Of a DNA stretch of 13,500 nucleotides, positions 1 through 8,053 are shown in pieces. The stretch lies in NCBI RefSeq assembly GCF_964340395.1, contig NC_135563.1, positions 3,075,922-3,089,421 of the forward strand. Reading direction: 5' to 3'. The stretch's first letter is position 1, and the number at the start of each line of letters is the position of its first letter. Both the position numbers and the translations under genes were made by a program. This DNA is from Glandiceps talaboti. Lineage: Eukaryota > Hemichordata > Enteropneusta > Spengelidae. Under the pieces are notes generated by a model. It was not told the origin of the DNA, ran no database searches, and saw only the letters and a program-made list of their open reading frames with translations.

Positions 1-30
1 TTTGATATAGGTTAATTGATATCACTATAC

Positions 31-50
31 CTAAACCTAAACCTAACCGT
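31..50 (+). repeat. Degenerate telomere-like short repeat
   Basis: About three copies of a CCTAAA/CCTAAC-like hexamer lie just outside the left end of the first TIR element. A similar run, CCCTAACCCTAACCC, lies at the right end of that element (2248-2262). Each is far too short to be a telomere. They may be interstitial telomere-like motifs, or the target preference of an element that duplicates TAA. Confidence 0.5.
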
Positions 51-108
51 AATCCGCACCCCTAAGGGACCGGTCAGTTTCTTCGGCCTGGGGGGGGGGC
101 GGTGGATT

Positions 109-230
109 GGGAGGGAGAGTCACCCTGTTTTTGAAATTGGCAGTAAGGGGGTCATGCTGTTTTCAAAATTGTGGATAGGGGGGGGGGTCATTGTGTTTTG
201 GATTGTGATGGAAGAAAAAAAATCTTTTTT
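109..230 (+). repeat. Left subterminal G-rich array of element 1
   Basis: Three imperfect units of 31-38 bp begin with G-runs at about 109, 147 and 178. Each continues as GTCA(c/t), then a tGTTTT stretch and AAATTG or similar. The same unit pattern occurs at 2100-2210 in the same orientation. Confidence 0.65.
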
Positions 231-789
231 TTTACAATGGCATATAGCCTTGTCTGAAATGTGATACATGTAAATATTTGTTCTTCTCCCTGTTTCTTAC
301 ATGAATTCTTTAATATTACTTATTAGTTCAAACATAACTATACATATTCATATACATGTATAACCTAGCTACCACACTAGTTACAGAACATGTCATGTAA
401 ATGCTTGGCTGTTTCACAATCAGTGCTTCACTTATATTGCACTTTGGGGCAAAAGTGAACTTGAAGGTTTCGTAATGGTAATTAATCTTCATAGATAGTT
501 TATAAAAGAAGTTAATCTAAAATGTTCCCTACTCGTCACTATGAACTTGTCAGAAGGGATTAATACACTTTCTATTTTGGACACTACATGTTATTGACAC
601 TACAAATCACCACATCTCATCAGATTCCAGTTTCTAGTATACACTAGGTACGACCACCTAAAGTTCTCTAACATACCGGTGGCTTTACTATACATGCAAT
701 ATTAATGCCACTATACCAATGTTACGGGGCCATTTTTATGTGACATGGGAAACTCATTTAAAACTTATAAACATTTACGTTAGCTATTC
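231..789. other. Unassigned interior of element 1
   Basis: AT-rich sequence without a credible coding frame or recognised repeat. Scattered ACATGTA words occur here and elsewhere in the window. I see nothing else in it. Confidence 0.5.
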
Positions 790-1895
790 GAAGCTTGGAA
801 ATATTACCTCAAAGGCTATGAATAACCTAAACATTGCCTTAATAGAAGCAAACAACTGCAGATCTGCCAGGGGGAAACCCCCAAGGACTCCCTCACCCCC
901 AGAGGTCACTCATGCATTCAACCAACAATCAGATGCACCAACAACCTTTTTACTGTAATAATGATCTTAAACTTTTCTTAAATATTTTCACCCAATTTTA
1001 ATTTGAGATGATAGTCTTTGAAAGATGTGAAATGTTTGCCAAGATAATCTAAAATTGAATTAAAACTCCAAATCTCCCCTACCAATGATACTACCAGTAG
1101 ATGTGCTGACCTTTACTACATGTATATAATGATGCCATTTAAGAACATATTTCAACCCTATGTAAGTTATAAAGAATAGTTTCTGATACTTGATGGTGCT
1201 GTCTTGTAAAGCATGGATTGAGTTATTGCTTGAAAGGGTCTGAATAGCCTAAACATTGGCTTTAAGAGTAAAAATCATCCAGGGCTTCTAGAGGGAGACC
1301 CCCTTTGACCCCCCCCCCCCACGTGAGGTGGACATAGGGTATCCCAGTCTCAAGCTCTTCCGCTCTTACTGTCAAGATGCTATCAAAGTATATTTCAAAA
1401 GTATTTCAACCCTGTGTATCTTTTTACATGTTAGTGCTGTCTTGTAAAGCTTGGAAATTATTGTCTGAAAGGGTCTGAATAGTCTCAAAATTGACTTTTC
1501 AGAGTAAAAACCTCCAGGACTTCTAGGACCCCCCCCCCACTACATGTGGTGTACACATCCCAGTCTCAAGCTCTTACCCCTACCTCTTACTGTATAAGAT
1601 GCTATCAAACTTAATATTTCAAAAATATTTTTTTCTTTTTACATGTTGGTGCTGTCTTGTAAAGCTTGGAAATCATTGTCTGAAAGGATCTGAATAGTCT
1701 CAAAATTGACTCTTCATAGTAAAAAACCTCCAGGGTTTCTAGGGGGGGGACCCCCCCCATAAGAGATATACATATTCCCTGCTCAAGCTTTCCCATACCT
1801 TTCACTGTCAAGATGCTATCAAACTCTTTGGAATATATTTACCCTGTGTAGTCAATAATTATAATTATGATAGTGCTAACCCGGGATCTTATAAA
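790..1895 (+). repeat. Diverged tandem array inside element 1 (3 clear copies, 1 degenerate, 1 partial)
   Basis: Clear copies begin with GGTGCTGTCTTGTAAAGC or a close variant at about 1195, 1433 and 1648, giving periods of 238 and 215 bp. Each continues with a GAAAGGGTCTGAATAG-like block, then AAAATTGACT or AACATTGGCT, then a CCAGG-CTTCTAG block leading into a G-run/C-run pair, then CCCAGTCTCAAGCTCTT and a GATGCTATCAAA block. A more diverged and longer copy spans about 790-1194, and a truncated start is at 1869-1895. The G/C-run pairs could form short hairpins. No coding frame is conserved between copies. Confidence 0.8.
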
Positions 1896-1956
1896 GTAGA
1901 TGCAAGACAGTCAAGCAGTCCACACTGAGTCATGATCAAAAAATACCTGTCTTAGG

Positions 1957-2092
<136 letters not shown>

Positions 2093-2099
2093 CACATAT

Positions 2100-2210
2100 G
2101 GGGGGGGGGTCATCATGTTTTAAAATTAAGTGATAGGGGGGTCAGCCTGCTTTTGCTTTTACAGATGGGGGGGGGGGGGGTCAGTGACATTTTGTCGGCC
2201 CAATTTAAGA
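2100..2210 (+). repeat. Right subterminal G-rich array of element 1
   Basis: G-runs at 2100-2109, 2136-2141 and 2167-2180 each lead into TCA, then AT-rich filler. The array has the same plus-strand direction as the left array at 109-230, although the TIR next to it is inverted. Confidence 0.65.
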
Positions 2211-2363
2211 ATCCACCGCCCCCCCCAGGCTGAAGAAACTGAACGGTCCCTAACCCTAACCCGCATGGCAGCAATGGGATTTGGAACCGGTGGTGGCACC
2301 GATAGAATGACAAACCCTCCAAAATAATGCAATGTTAAGCAATACAATGAGTCAAACTAAATT

Positions 2364-2479
2364 GTGACCCTCCCCCAATCGGATATCCCATTTCCTAAAA
2401 TATGGCCCTCCCCGAGAGTCGATTTATATACAAAAAGTAACATCCCTCTATTCACCCCCAACCCCACCCCAAGGCTCCC
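2364..2479 (-). mobile_element. Orphan end of a related TIR element, opposite orientation
   Basis: Read on the minus strand this begins GGGAGCCTT then GGGGTGGGG. That matches the element 3 terminus (GGGAGCCTTCAG...GGGGCGGGG) apart from about 10 missing bases. It is followed by G-rich units of roughly 30-36 bp ending in GGGGGAGGGTCACAATTTAG, nearly the same unit as in element 3 at 7158-7190. No matching second end or TWA duplication was found (the outer flank reads TGA), so it is probably a broken copy. It lies between element 1 and a LINE 3' end. Confidence 0.55.
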
Positions 2480-2530
2480 TGACACCCTCTCCTCGGATCC
2501 ATCCACTGCAGCCATCATGGTGATGCTGTC

Positions 2531-2842
2531 TTCTACTTCTACTTCTAATATGTACTGTGTAAACATCTAAAAGGATTATCATCACACAGGCTTTAACGCT
2601 GGTGGCGTCCTTTAGATCTAACCCATGTTCACATGCGTATGATCTATGAGATCGGTGATATCAATGCTGGAGAGGGCAGATTTGAAACTGTCTATTGTCT
2701 TTGATTGTTGGATGGACAGTGGTAAGAGATTCCATTCTGGAATTGTCCGAGGAATAAGTGAATATTTATAGCAGCTTTTCTTGACAATGATCGATATGAG
2801 GGAAGAACAATGCATACTATGACGGTTTTCCCCTATTAACCG
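2531..2842 (-). pseudogene. LINE 3' end: C-terminus of reverse transcriptase ORF plus 3' tail
   Basis: The minus-strand frame 2842-2618 encodes the C-terminal end of a non-LTR retrotransposon polyprotein. The diagnostic block is YKYSLIPRTIPEWNLLPLSI followed by SFKSALSS. In CR1/L2/Jockey-group LINEs this region typically reads Y(K/H)YSFFPRTI..WN.LP with a following (T/S)FK..L. The frame ends at a stop at 2618. A short 3' untranslated part follows, and it finishes in a simple tail of AGAAGT units (minus strand, complement of 2531-2546), as is common at CR1/L2 3' ends. Upstream the frame is closed by a stop near 2845. The copy is severely 5'-truncated and inactive. Assignment to the LINE RT C-terminus is confident; the clade is not. 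Confidence 0.8.
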
Positions 2843-2845
2843 TTA

Positions 2846-3405
2846 ATTAAGTGCTACAAACCCGACTGAATTGGTGAGCCAGGAAGTCGGGTATAATAAA
2901 CATTGTTTGCATCTCTAAAGCTTTTTATAATGTCACTGATAATAGGTCAGTAAAACTGATAACAACTGATATAACATTGAGCTTAGCTTTGCCTAATATG
3001 ATTTACTCCTTGAAAATAATCTTGCGCTGTGAACTACACTTTTGAATTACAGTGATCATGGAAAGAGAAAAATAGTTGCACAATAAAATACACCACTTGT
3101 TCTTTGTTAAAAATAAAGATAGTGGGATTTTCACTTGCAAAATAAAAATTAGCTCAAATGTTCGGGAATTTGTTTCAGTGTTGAAATGCCCGAAAGTAGT
3201 ACCAGTGAGCAAGAGAAACATTGTTGACTTGGTGTTACTTAAGGGTGCATTATTATTACATTTGTAAATATTGGCAACAAACACTACTTAGTGATAAGAA
3301 AGATAAGAAACCCCGATTGCTTGGTTAATGGACCCAGAAAATCCCGTAATATGACCTATAGTAGAGCGTGATGATGATTATGGAATGAACTTCCGACTTT
3401 AATAT
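2846..3405. other. Unassigned spacer between LINE fragment and element 2
   Basis: AT-rich DNA with overlapping short frames on both strands around 3003-3284 that show no recognisable domain. A perfect 8-bp inverted pair, ACCCGACT/AGTCGGGT, at 2860-2892 is the only structure I noticed. Confidence 0.5.
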
Positions 3406-3446
3406 TTAGGGAGCGATCAGTTTTTACGGCCGGGGGGCGGTAAATC

Positions 3447-3545
3447 GGGGAGGGGGCACCTTAATTTGGGACTCAACGAAGGGAGGGGGTCATCATTTTT
3501 ACAAAGTGAATAAAGGGGGGGGGGTAACCTTATTTTCAACAACTG
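3447..3545 (+). repeat. Left subterminal G-rich array of element 2
   Basis: Three units begin with G-rich starts at 3447, 3481 and 3515, a regular spacing of 34 bp. The second unit contains GGGGGTCATCATTTTTACAA, close to the element 1 unit. Confidence 0.65.
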
Positions 3546-3987
3546 AACGAAATCATGAACCACCCTGCTGTACTTAAATTTCCATACAACAAATGTATGT
3601 GCATACAATAAACCATAAACACATAAGAAATGAAATACCTTGAAATTTACTGGATGCTCTGACTCTAAAATCTATGCCTCCATTGACCTGAACATGTTGA
3701 ATTGCACACAAACATAGCCAATAGAGACACACTTTCAAATAATTTAATGAATTTGTATCTCTAAATGATAACTGACCTCCACTGTGCAATGCCATGTTTC
3801 CCCCAAATTTTCTTACTTTCTACTTGATCTTTGTGTCATCATTTGTGTCAATATGACTTGAAATGATTTAAACTTTTGAAATCCTAAAATTAGTGATACT
3901 TTTATGATATAACTAAGTTGTGTTTTACTTCTGAATGGTGCTCTAAATGGCCTCCAAATGAAGTTCATTTTTTCAAAAAGCTCTTAC

Positions 3988-4052
3988 CGTGGGAGGGGGA
4001 CCCCCCCCCCCGCGCTTGTATAGCAGACACGCGTGCGCGTAGCGTGCACTTA
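3988..4052. repeat. G-run/C-run hairpin followed by CG-rich stretch
   Basis: GGGAGGGGGA followed directly by an 11-base C-run can fold back on itself. The next 40 bases contain ACGCGTGCGCGTAGCGTGCA, unusually CpG-rich for this window. It resembles the G-run/C-run junctions in the element 1 array and at 12515-12542. Function unknown. Confidence 0.5.
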
Positions 4053-4458
4053 TCCCCATACTGTTTCCAGTTCTCTCCCTACTTTGAAACTTACTGAAAC
4101 CCCTAGGTTTACAATTATATTAACTCCATTTCTAACATTGTACTTTATAATTAGCTGAATTAATCTATAATGGTAATAGTTCACCCAATCTAAGAGATAT
4201 CCTAGAACTTTTGGTTACTAAACCATGAATATTGTGTATGTCCATGAACAGACAATTATACTTCTCATAGGGTTCCTATCTAAAGAGCTTTATACATGTG
4301 AAGCAATGGATGGATTTGGGATAGCAATTTACCAGATACACTTAAAATTACTGTAAATGTAACAAGTAAAATTAACTATGCAGTGTGCTGTATTGTGCTT
4401 TGAGAATCCAGAGTGTCTTTTGCAAGCACAAAAAGAATATTTCTTGTCAGCAGATATC

Positions 4459-4570
4459 GGGGGGGGGGGCAGGGCGCAGTGGTTTTTTATTTGTCAGAGG
4501 GGGGTTGGATTGTTTTGTGGATGAATCAAAGGGGGTCGCTATTTTTAAGTACAACACGAACAAGAAGTCA
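4459..4570 (+). repeat. Right subterminal G-rich array of element 2
   Basis: G-runs start at 4459, 4499 and 4531, with the last leading into GTCG. Direction is plus, the same as the left array of this element. Confidence 0.6.
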
Positions 4571-4803
4571 CCGGCCCACCCCCGGCCGTAAAAACTGATC
4601 GCTCCCTTAAGAAAGACAGAAAATATCAAAGTTTTGTAGTGTCCTATTTCTGTTTCTGTTTCAAGTTGTTTCTATTTGTAGTGTTTGTAGATGTATTTGT
4701 ATATGTTGTTCTGTCTGTTCTGCACTGTTTGTCCTTTTCCAAGTGTGACCTATTTTTCCTTTAGATTTTGTGCTTTACTTGGGGGGGGGGGGGGCTGGGT
4801 AGA

Positions 4804-5086
4804 TTAGGCTGGTCCTAACAGGGTTACCCGTTTGTCGATGTGTATTGTAAAGTATTTTGATGTCATTATTATTATTATATATGATTCTGGTAGTTTATCA
4901 TCTTGAGCAATTAAATTATTTGTAGCTTTATATAGGAAAGTTAGTCTGCTAACTGATCTGCGATTTTCAAGGCAAGACTACTGAAGCTTCCGAGCTGCTC
5001 TGCGTTGAATTTTTTCAGCAGCATTTTCGCTAAGGGACCCAAATACTTGCACAATATTTGTAGTAACCCTAAAATACTTTATGCTC
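4804..5086 (-). pseudogene. LINE reverse transcriptase fragment, downstream half of a split copy
   Basis: Read on the minus strand from 5086, this gives KYCASIWVP, then after a frame change SENAAEKIQRRAARKLQ, a stop (4978-4980), then RLTFLYKATNNLIA. The frame then ends at 4804. In CR1/L2/Jockey-group LINEs the matching blocks are LEY.S.VW.P, (L)EK.QRRA(A/T)R and RL.LLYKI.NNL, in this order and spacing. The frame change and the in-frame stop show it is dead. The upstream half is at 7319-7727 on the same strand, and element 3 lies exactly between them. The characteristic PRTI.EWN block that should follow is not adjacent; one is present at 2618-2842 on the same strand. Confidence 0.75.
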
Positions 5087-5126
5087 TAAGAGAGCCTTCA
5101 GTATATAATTACGGGGGCGGGGGATT

Positions 5127-5210
5127 GGGGGTGAGTCATGTTTTAGAAACCTGTCCAGGAGGGAGGGTCATTTTAGAAACCCGTCCAGGGGGAGGGTCAC
5201 ATTTAATGCG
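5127..5210 (+). repeat. Left subterminal G-rich array of element 3
   Basis: Units of about 29-33 bp have the form (g)GGGTCA(t/c), ATTTTAGAAACC, then TGTCCAGG or CGTCCAGG. Two copies are nearly identical and a third starts at 5188. The unit GGGTCACATTTTA reappears in the same direction at 7158-7250. Confidence 0.75.
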
Positions 5211-5308
5211 GTGGCAGTCCCTGGATGGGTGGGAACCCATACTTGTTAGCGAAATTTCAAATGTACCCCTTTTCCCGAAATATTTCAATGAAAACCACCC
5301 CCTTTTTA

Positions 5309-5399
5309 CATTCTCGCAAACCAGAGTTATTATTTCTACCACTACATTTCGAAATAAATGGAGGCTCGTTAAGAACGTTGCGACGATGCCTTTTTAGTG
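5309..5399 (-). repeat. LINE-like fragment inside element 3, repeated at 7324-7420
   Basis: An 18-base identical block, CATTCTCGCAAACCAGAG, occurs at 5309 and 7324. Similarity continues through TATTATT and a TCTACC/TCTTCC block, and resumes at GCGACGAT about 60-70 bases further on. On the minus strand both encode a (I)I..LVCEN segment. The 7324 copy is the LINE flank immediately outside the right end of element 3. Confidence 0.6.
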
Positions 5400-6749
5400 A
5401 ATCTGGGAGAAAATCACTGCAAAAGGCACCCCCTTATTTCCAAAATCCGGGAGGTTTTACCTTCAAGGACACCTAATCCATACACTGCACGTACACTGTT
5501 TGCCCTAATGTTTGAATACTATTGTTTACCATAAATGCTGATATACCATATGTTACAAGACTCTTAAAAATGAAAGCGATAATTACAAATTACAAAAGAA
5601 AAAAACTGAGGTAAACAGAATTGAAAGCCATAGTTGGTACCTATGCCCTAACATTTTGCATTCACAGTTGCCTTGCTTCGTTTCGTTTCGTTGAATACCA
5701 TATCCCGTTTCGTTTCGTTTCGTTTCGCCGAATACCATAAGCGAAGTATGCTGACCTGTGGTGATACAGGAACACACACAATACACTCCCTTCTATGTAA
5801 TGGTTGGGCATAGTGTAACACGCTGATCTTGCATTGACAATCTACGGTCCTTATTACGGGACCTTCGTCCCAAAGCCTTCGTTGGGAAGTTTCTTCCGAG
5901 AGAGAGTAGAAAAAGGGCATCCTACCCCTATTCTCGGAGAGCGGGTGACCTGAAAAAGTGCCCCTTTTTACGATTCGACGGATCTAGATGGCCGACGAAA
6001 ACACTCCCTTTTCCGTGAAAATTCTAACAAGCTAGCGTACCCGCTTCGTCTGGGACTGTCCCCACCCGGATTTTACGTTGACTCATTTTATGCCATACCT
6101 GGATTGTACTTGTTACCGTACATTGAGAAGATAAAATTCTTGTAAAATGCACTCTGCACTATTTCAAACAAAGTCTACAATTCTGAGAGAAACAACAACA
6201 CATATCCCTTCAAACTCAGGCTCATGTTTAGCTAAACTGCATGTAGTTACAATTTACAGTTTTGCCAAACAAGTCCTAATGACATCTTGTGTAGCTTGGC
6301 TGTTTGGGAATATGTCATGTGACAGAGAACAAGCTGCTCATTGCTTTAAAATGCATATACATTGCCATATAAGCACAAAATGTGCATATGAGCCATATAC
6401 CCGATTTCTATGCAAAGATTGACCTGGATCACATACATGCTGAAACCAGTCACTTGCTTCAATATCTTGTCTCATGAGAATGTCCATCGAGCAGAAAATA
6501 GTGTAGAATATTTTATTTTCACTGGAATTTAGCATTGAAAATGGTAATAAACGGTAATAAACATATTTTAGATTTTCACAGGTAATTTATGTTGTACTCT
6601 GTTTTACTTCTAAAGTTGCATGAAAAATGAAGGAAAAAATAGTTTCCTCTTGAAATGAAGTTTCAGCTAAAAATTGTTTTCCATATATAGCTGATTTGAT
6701 GTAAATATTCTACACTACAGTCAATTCCAGCAAGAAAAGTCAAATACAA
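5400..6749. other. Unassigned interior of element 3
   Basis: Apart from the TTTCG array at 5674-5739, I recognise nothing here. Short C-run motifs (ACCCCCTT-like) recur between 5265 and 6010. Between about 5840 and 5945 small inverted pairs occur, such as CCCAA/TTGGG. Frames of 83-91 codons around 5648-5920 and 6147-6422 show no domain. Confidence 0.45.
5674..5739. repeat. (TTTCG)n pentamer array in two blocks
   Basis: Two blocks of TTTCG repeats (about 3 and 4 copies) are each followed by TTGAATACCATA or CCGAATACCATA. A larger unit of about 30-35 bp is therefore duplicated in tandem. Confidence 0.85.
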
Positions 6750-6753
6750 TTAA

Positions 6754-7107
6754 AGGGACAGTATCTGTAACTTGATGATATTTTTTTCAATAATTTTGTT
6801 CTGTGTGTCGAGTGCAGTTACTTGTTCTACTCCAGACCTTAAAACATGTTGAAATACATGTATTTGGCTTGTCAACACAGTCTGCAAAGTGCACTGTTAT
6901 TGTTGATAATTTTAGTCCTGACTAAAATTCACTTGTCAAAAATAACCATGCAGTTTGTACATATACAGGCTGTGTTTACAAGCGTTTGCCAAACACAGGA
7001 GTGTTTCGATGTGCGTTATGGAGTAGAACAAGAAACTAAAAACTGTAGTTGATATACAAAACAAAACATACTGAAAAAAATCATCAAAAGTTACAGCTAC
7101 TGTCTCT
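6754..7107. mobile_element. Palindromic TTAA-flanked MITE, 354 bp
   Basis: TTAA occurs at both borders (6750-6753, 7108-7111). The ends read AGGGACAGTATCTGTAACTT and, on the other strand, AGAGACAGTAGCTGTAACTT. The similarity continues inward through GATGAT, CTTGTTCTACTCCA and CTTGT(c/a)AACACAG to the centre. There AATTTTAGTC and GACTAAAATT (6908-6917, 6920-6929) pair around two bases. The whole element is thus one imperfect hairpin with arms of about 164 and 188 bases, the difference being indels. TTAA target duplication suggests piggyBac mobilisation, but TA with a mariner-type end cannot be excluded. It is nested in element 3 and therefore younger than that insertion, or moved with it. No coding capacity. 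Confidence 0.8.
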
Positions 7108-7157
7108 TTAATCTGTCCACATAATTTCCATCCATCTATCAGTGAAATTGTCATTTT

Positions 7158-7250
7158 GGGATGGGGGGGGGGGTAGGTCACAATTTAGAACTTGGGATTG
7201 GGGGAGGGTCACATTTTAGATGAAGGAGTAGGTGGAGGGTCACATTTTAC
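7158..7250 (+). repeat. Right subterminal G-rich array of element 3
   Basis: Three units of (g)GGGAGGGTCACATTTTA-like sequence are followed by AT-rich filler. They have the same direction as the left array and near-identical wording, while the TIRs are inverted. Confidence 0.75.
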
Positions 7251-7318
7251 AAGGGTAGACATACCCTAAATCGCCCCCCCCCCGCACCCCCGCCCCGTAA
7301 TTACTGAAGGCTCCCTAA

Positions 7319-7727
7319 TAGATCATTCTCGCAAACCAGAGCTATTATTATTTCTTCCGCTATACTGGACGGCGCGTTTTGGACGGTGCCATAAAAGAGG
7401 CCGTTTTTTGCGACGATAACTTTAGATGTGATATTAATTTTGATATGTGGGGCTTCCATTCCATTTCACGACAATAACTTTACATGTGATGTTAATTTTG
7501 ATATGTGGTGCTTCCATTCCATTCCATGTCACGTGTAAGCTTAGTTCAATGCCCAAGTCGGAGTGCTGCTTGACAACTTTAGAAATATTGTCTCTCTTTT
7601 TATGAATATATTGCAACAGCTTTCTTTTGTAGGTGATATTCGTAACAAAACACTTTGCTGTATTGATTCCCATTTGCCAGTCCTTTTCCCATTTGGTTAA
7701 TTTGTTAATGTCGTCTCTCCCACACAT
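7319..7727 (-). pseudogene. LINE reverse transcriptase fragment, upstream half of a split copy
   Basis: The minus strand from 7727 encodes DDINKLTKWEKDWQMGIN, KCFVTNITYKRK, LGIELSLHVTWN and, after an internal duplication, NITSKV, then a VQNAPSSI block and ALVCENDLL just before element 3. These match, in order, the conserved DL.KL..WE..WQM.FN..KC, LG(V/I)..S..L.W..HI..IT.KA and LVRP.LEY regions of CR1/L2/Jockey-group RTs, which lie just after the catalytic YADD motif. The YADD motif itself is absent, so the copy is 5'-truncated near 7730. A 58-bp tandem duplication (7411-7526) disrupts the frame. The reading frame continues into the fragment at 5086 if element 3 and one TAA are removed. Confidence 0.75.
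7411..7526. repeat. 58-bp tandem duplication within LINE fragment
   Basis: CGACGATAACTTTAGATGTG at 7411 and CGACAATAACTTTACATGTG at 7469 start two copies of about 58 bp. Both continue through TTAATTTTGATATGTGG and GCTTCCATTCCATT. The duplication doubles a segment following the TWN motif of the RT fragment and shifts the frame. Confidence 0.85.
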
Positions 7728-7759
7728 TAATCAAGATTCAAGCTATAAGTCCTGCTGAA

Positions 7760-7963
7760 TCAGTACAGTTCAGTGTGAGATTTCTCCATCGTAATGAAGC
7801 CCACATATGTAAATGTAAAGAACGTTATTATAGACAGTGCGATTGTCACTGCTATTAATTCGAATGGAACATTTTGGAACAATTCCTCCGATACCACCCT
7901 CACGGCCATAAGTAATGACGGCTCTCCTAGTATAGAAAGTCTTTGCCTAAATATATAGTACAA
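7760..7963 (-). CDS. Possible short membrane-protein frame or terminal exon, unrecognised
   Basis: An open minus-strand frame contains a stretch of about 24 hydrophobic residues (FELIAVTIALSIITFFTFTY and onward), then a short polar tail, MEKSHTELY, and a stop. From residue 6 or so it could be a last exon: TATATATTTAG directly precedes it and could serve as a splice acceptor. An adjacent minus-strand frame (8193-7966) starts MFPCHLWAIVTAGAV, which is weakly signal-peptide-like, and contains a GGTAGGTA word that could be a splice donor. That word lies inside a hairpin, so this is weak. I do not recognise a family, and chance frames of this length are common here. Confidence 0.15.
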   Translation of the reverse strand: MYYIFRQRLSILGEPSLLMAVRVVSEELFQNVPFELIAVTIALSIITFFTFTYVGFITMEKSHTELY

Positions 7964-8053
7964 AATTATAATCTGAGAAATGAAAGAATCATTAATCTTA
8001 CCTTTAATGTTAGATCGATCGAACGCGTCAGATAAAAAGCAAAAACTTCTAAC

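Larger units (their letters stand above)
3409..4606 (+). mobile_element. Element 2: PIF/Harbinger-like non-autonomous TIR element, 1198 bp
   Basis: A perfect 28-bp inverted repeat marks the two ends: 3409-3436 and 4579-4606. It starts GGGAGCGATCAGTTTTTACG and then GCCGGGGG. The flanking trinucleotide TTA is present at 3406-3408 and 4607-4609, giving a TWA duplication as in PIF/Harbinger. The perfect TIR suggests a younger insertion than element 1. G-rich subterminal units lie at 3447-3545 and 4459-4570, both in plus direction. The central part (about 3590-4450) has no transposase-like frame. It contains a G/C-run hairpin at about 3990-4050 but is otherwise AT-rich and unassigned. Confidence 0.85.
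5090..7315 (+). mobile_element. Element 3: PIF/Harbinger-like non-autonomous TIR element, 2226 bp, inserted in a LINE
   Basis: The left end GAGAGCCTTCAGTA...ATTACGGGGGCGGGGG and the right end (reverse complement GGGAGCCTTCAGTAATTACG then GGGCGGGGG) are inverted repeats. They differ by one substitution, a 4-base insertion on the left and a G-run length change. TAA flanks both sides (5087-5089, 7316-7318). G-rich arrays lie at 5127-5210 and 7158-7250, both in plus direction. The interior contains a LINE-like fragment (5309-5399), a TTTCG array (5674-5739) and a palindromic MITE (6754-7107). No transposase frame is visible. LINE coding sequence resumes on each side of the duplication, which confirms the borders. 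Confidence 0.8.

Noticed and set aside
31-50. True telomere or chromosome end
   Set aside because: Only about three degenerate hexamers are present, and complex sequence follows on both sides.
790-1895. CRISPR array
   Set aside because: The repeats are 215-400 bp, diverged throughout and without unique spacers. The sequence is eukaryotic in character.
2113-2347. Overlapping frames on both strands around the right end of element 1
   Set aside because: They are products of the G/C-runs and the TIR, with proline- or glycine-rich artefactual translations.
2860-2892. ACCCGACT/AGTCGGGT inverted pair as a terminator or MITE end
   Set aside because: Arms of 8 bases with a 17-base loop occur by chance at this scale, and there is no T-run or target duplication.
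5031-5038. TAAGGGACC word resembling an element 1 left border
   Set aside because: The sequence after GGGACC does not continue with the TIR core. The site lies in LINE coding sequence that explains it.
5005-5397. Longest plus-strand open frame, 130 codons
   Set aside because: It runs across LINE remnant, the element 3 TIR, the G-rich array and the captured fragment. The glycine-rich part simply reflects the G-runs, and no domain is visible.
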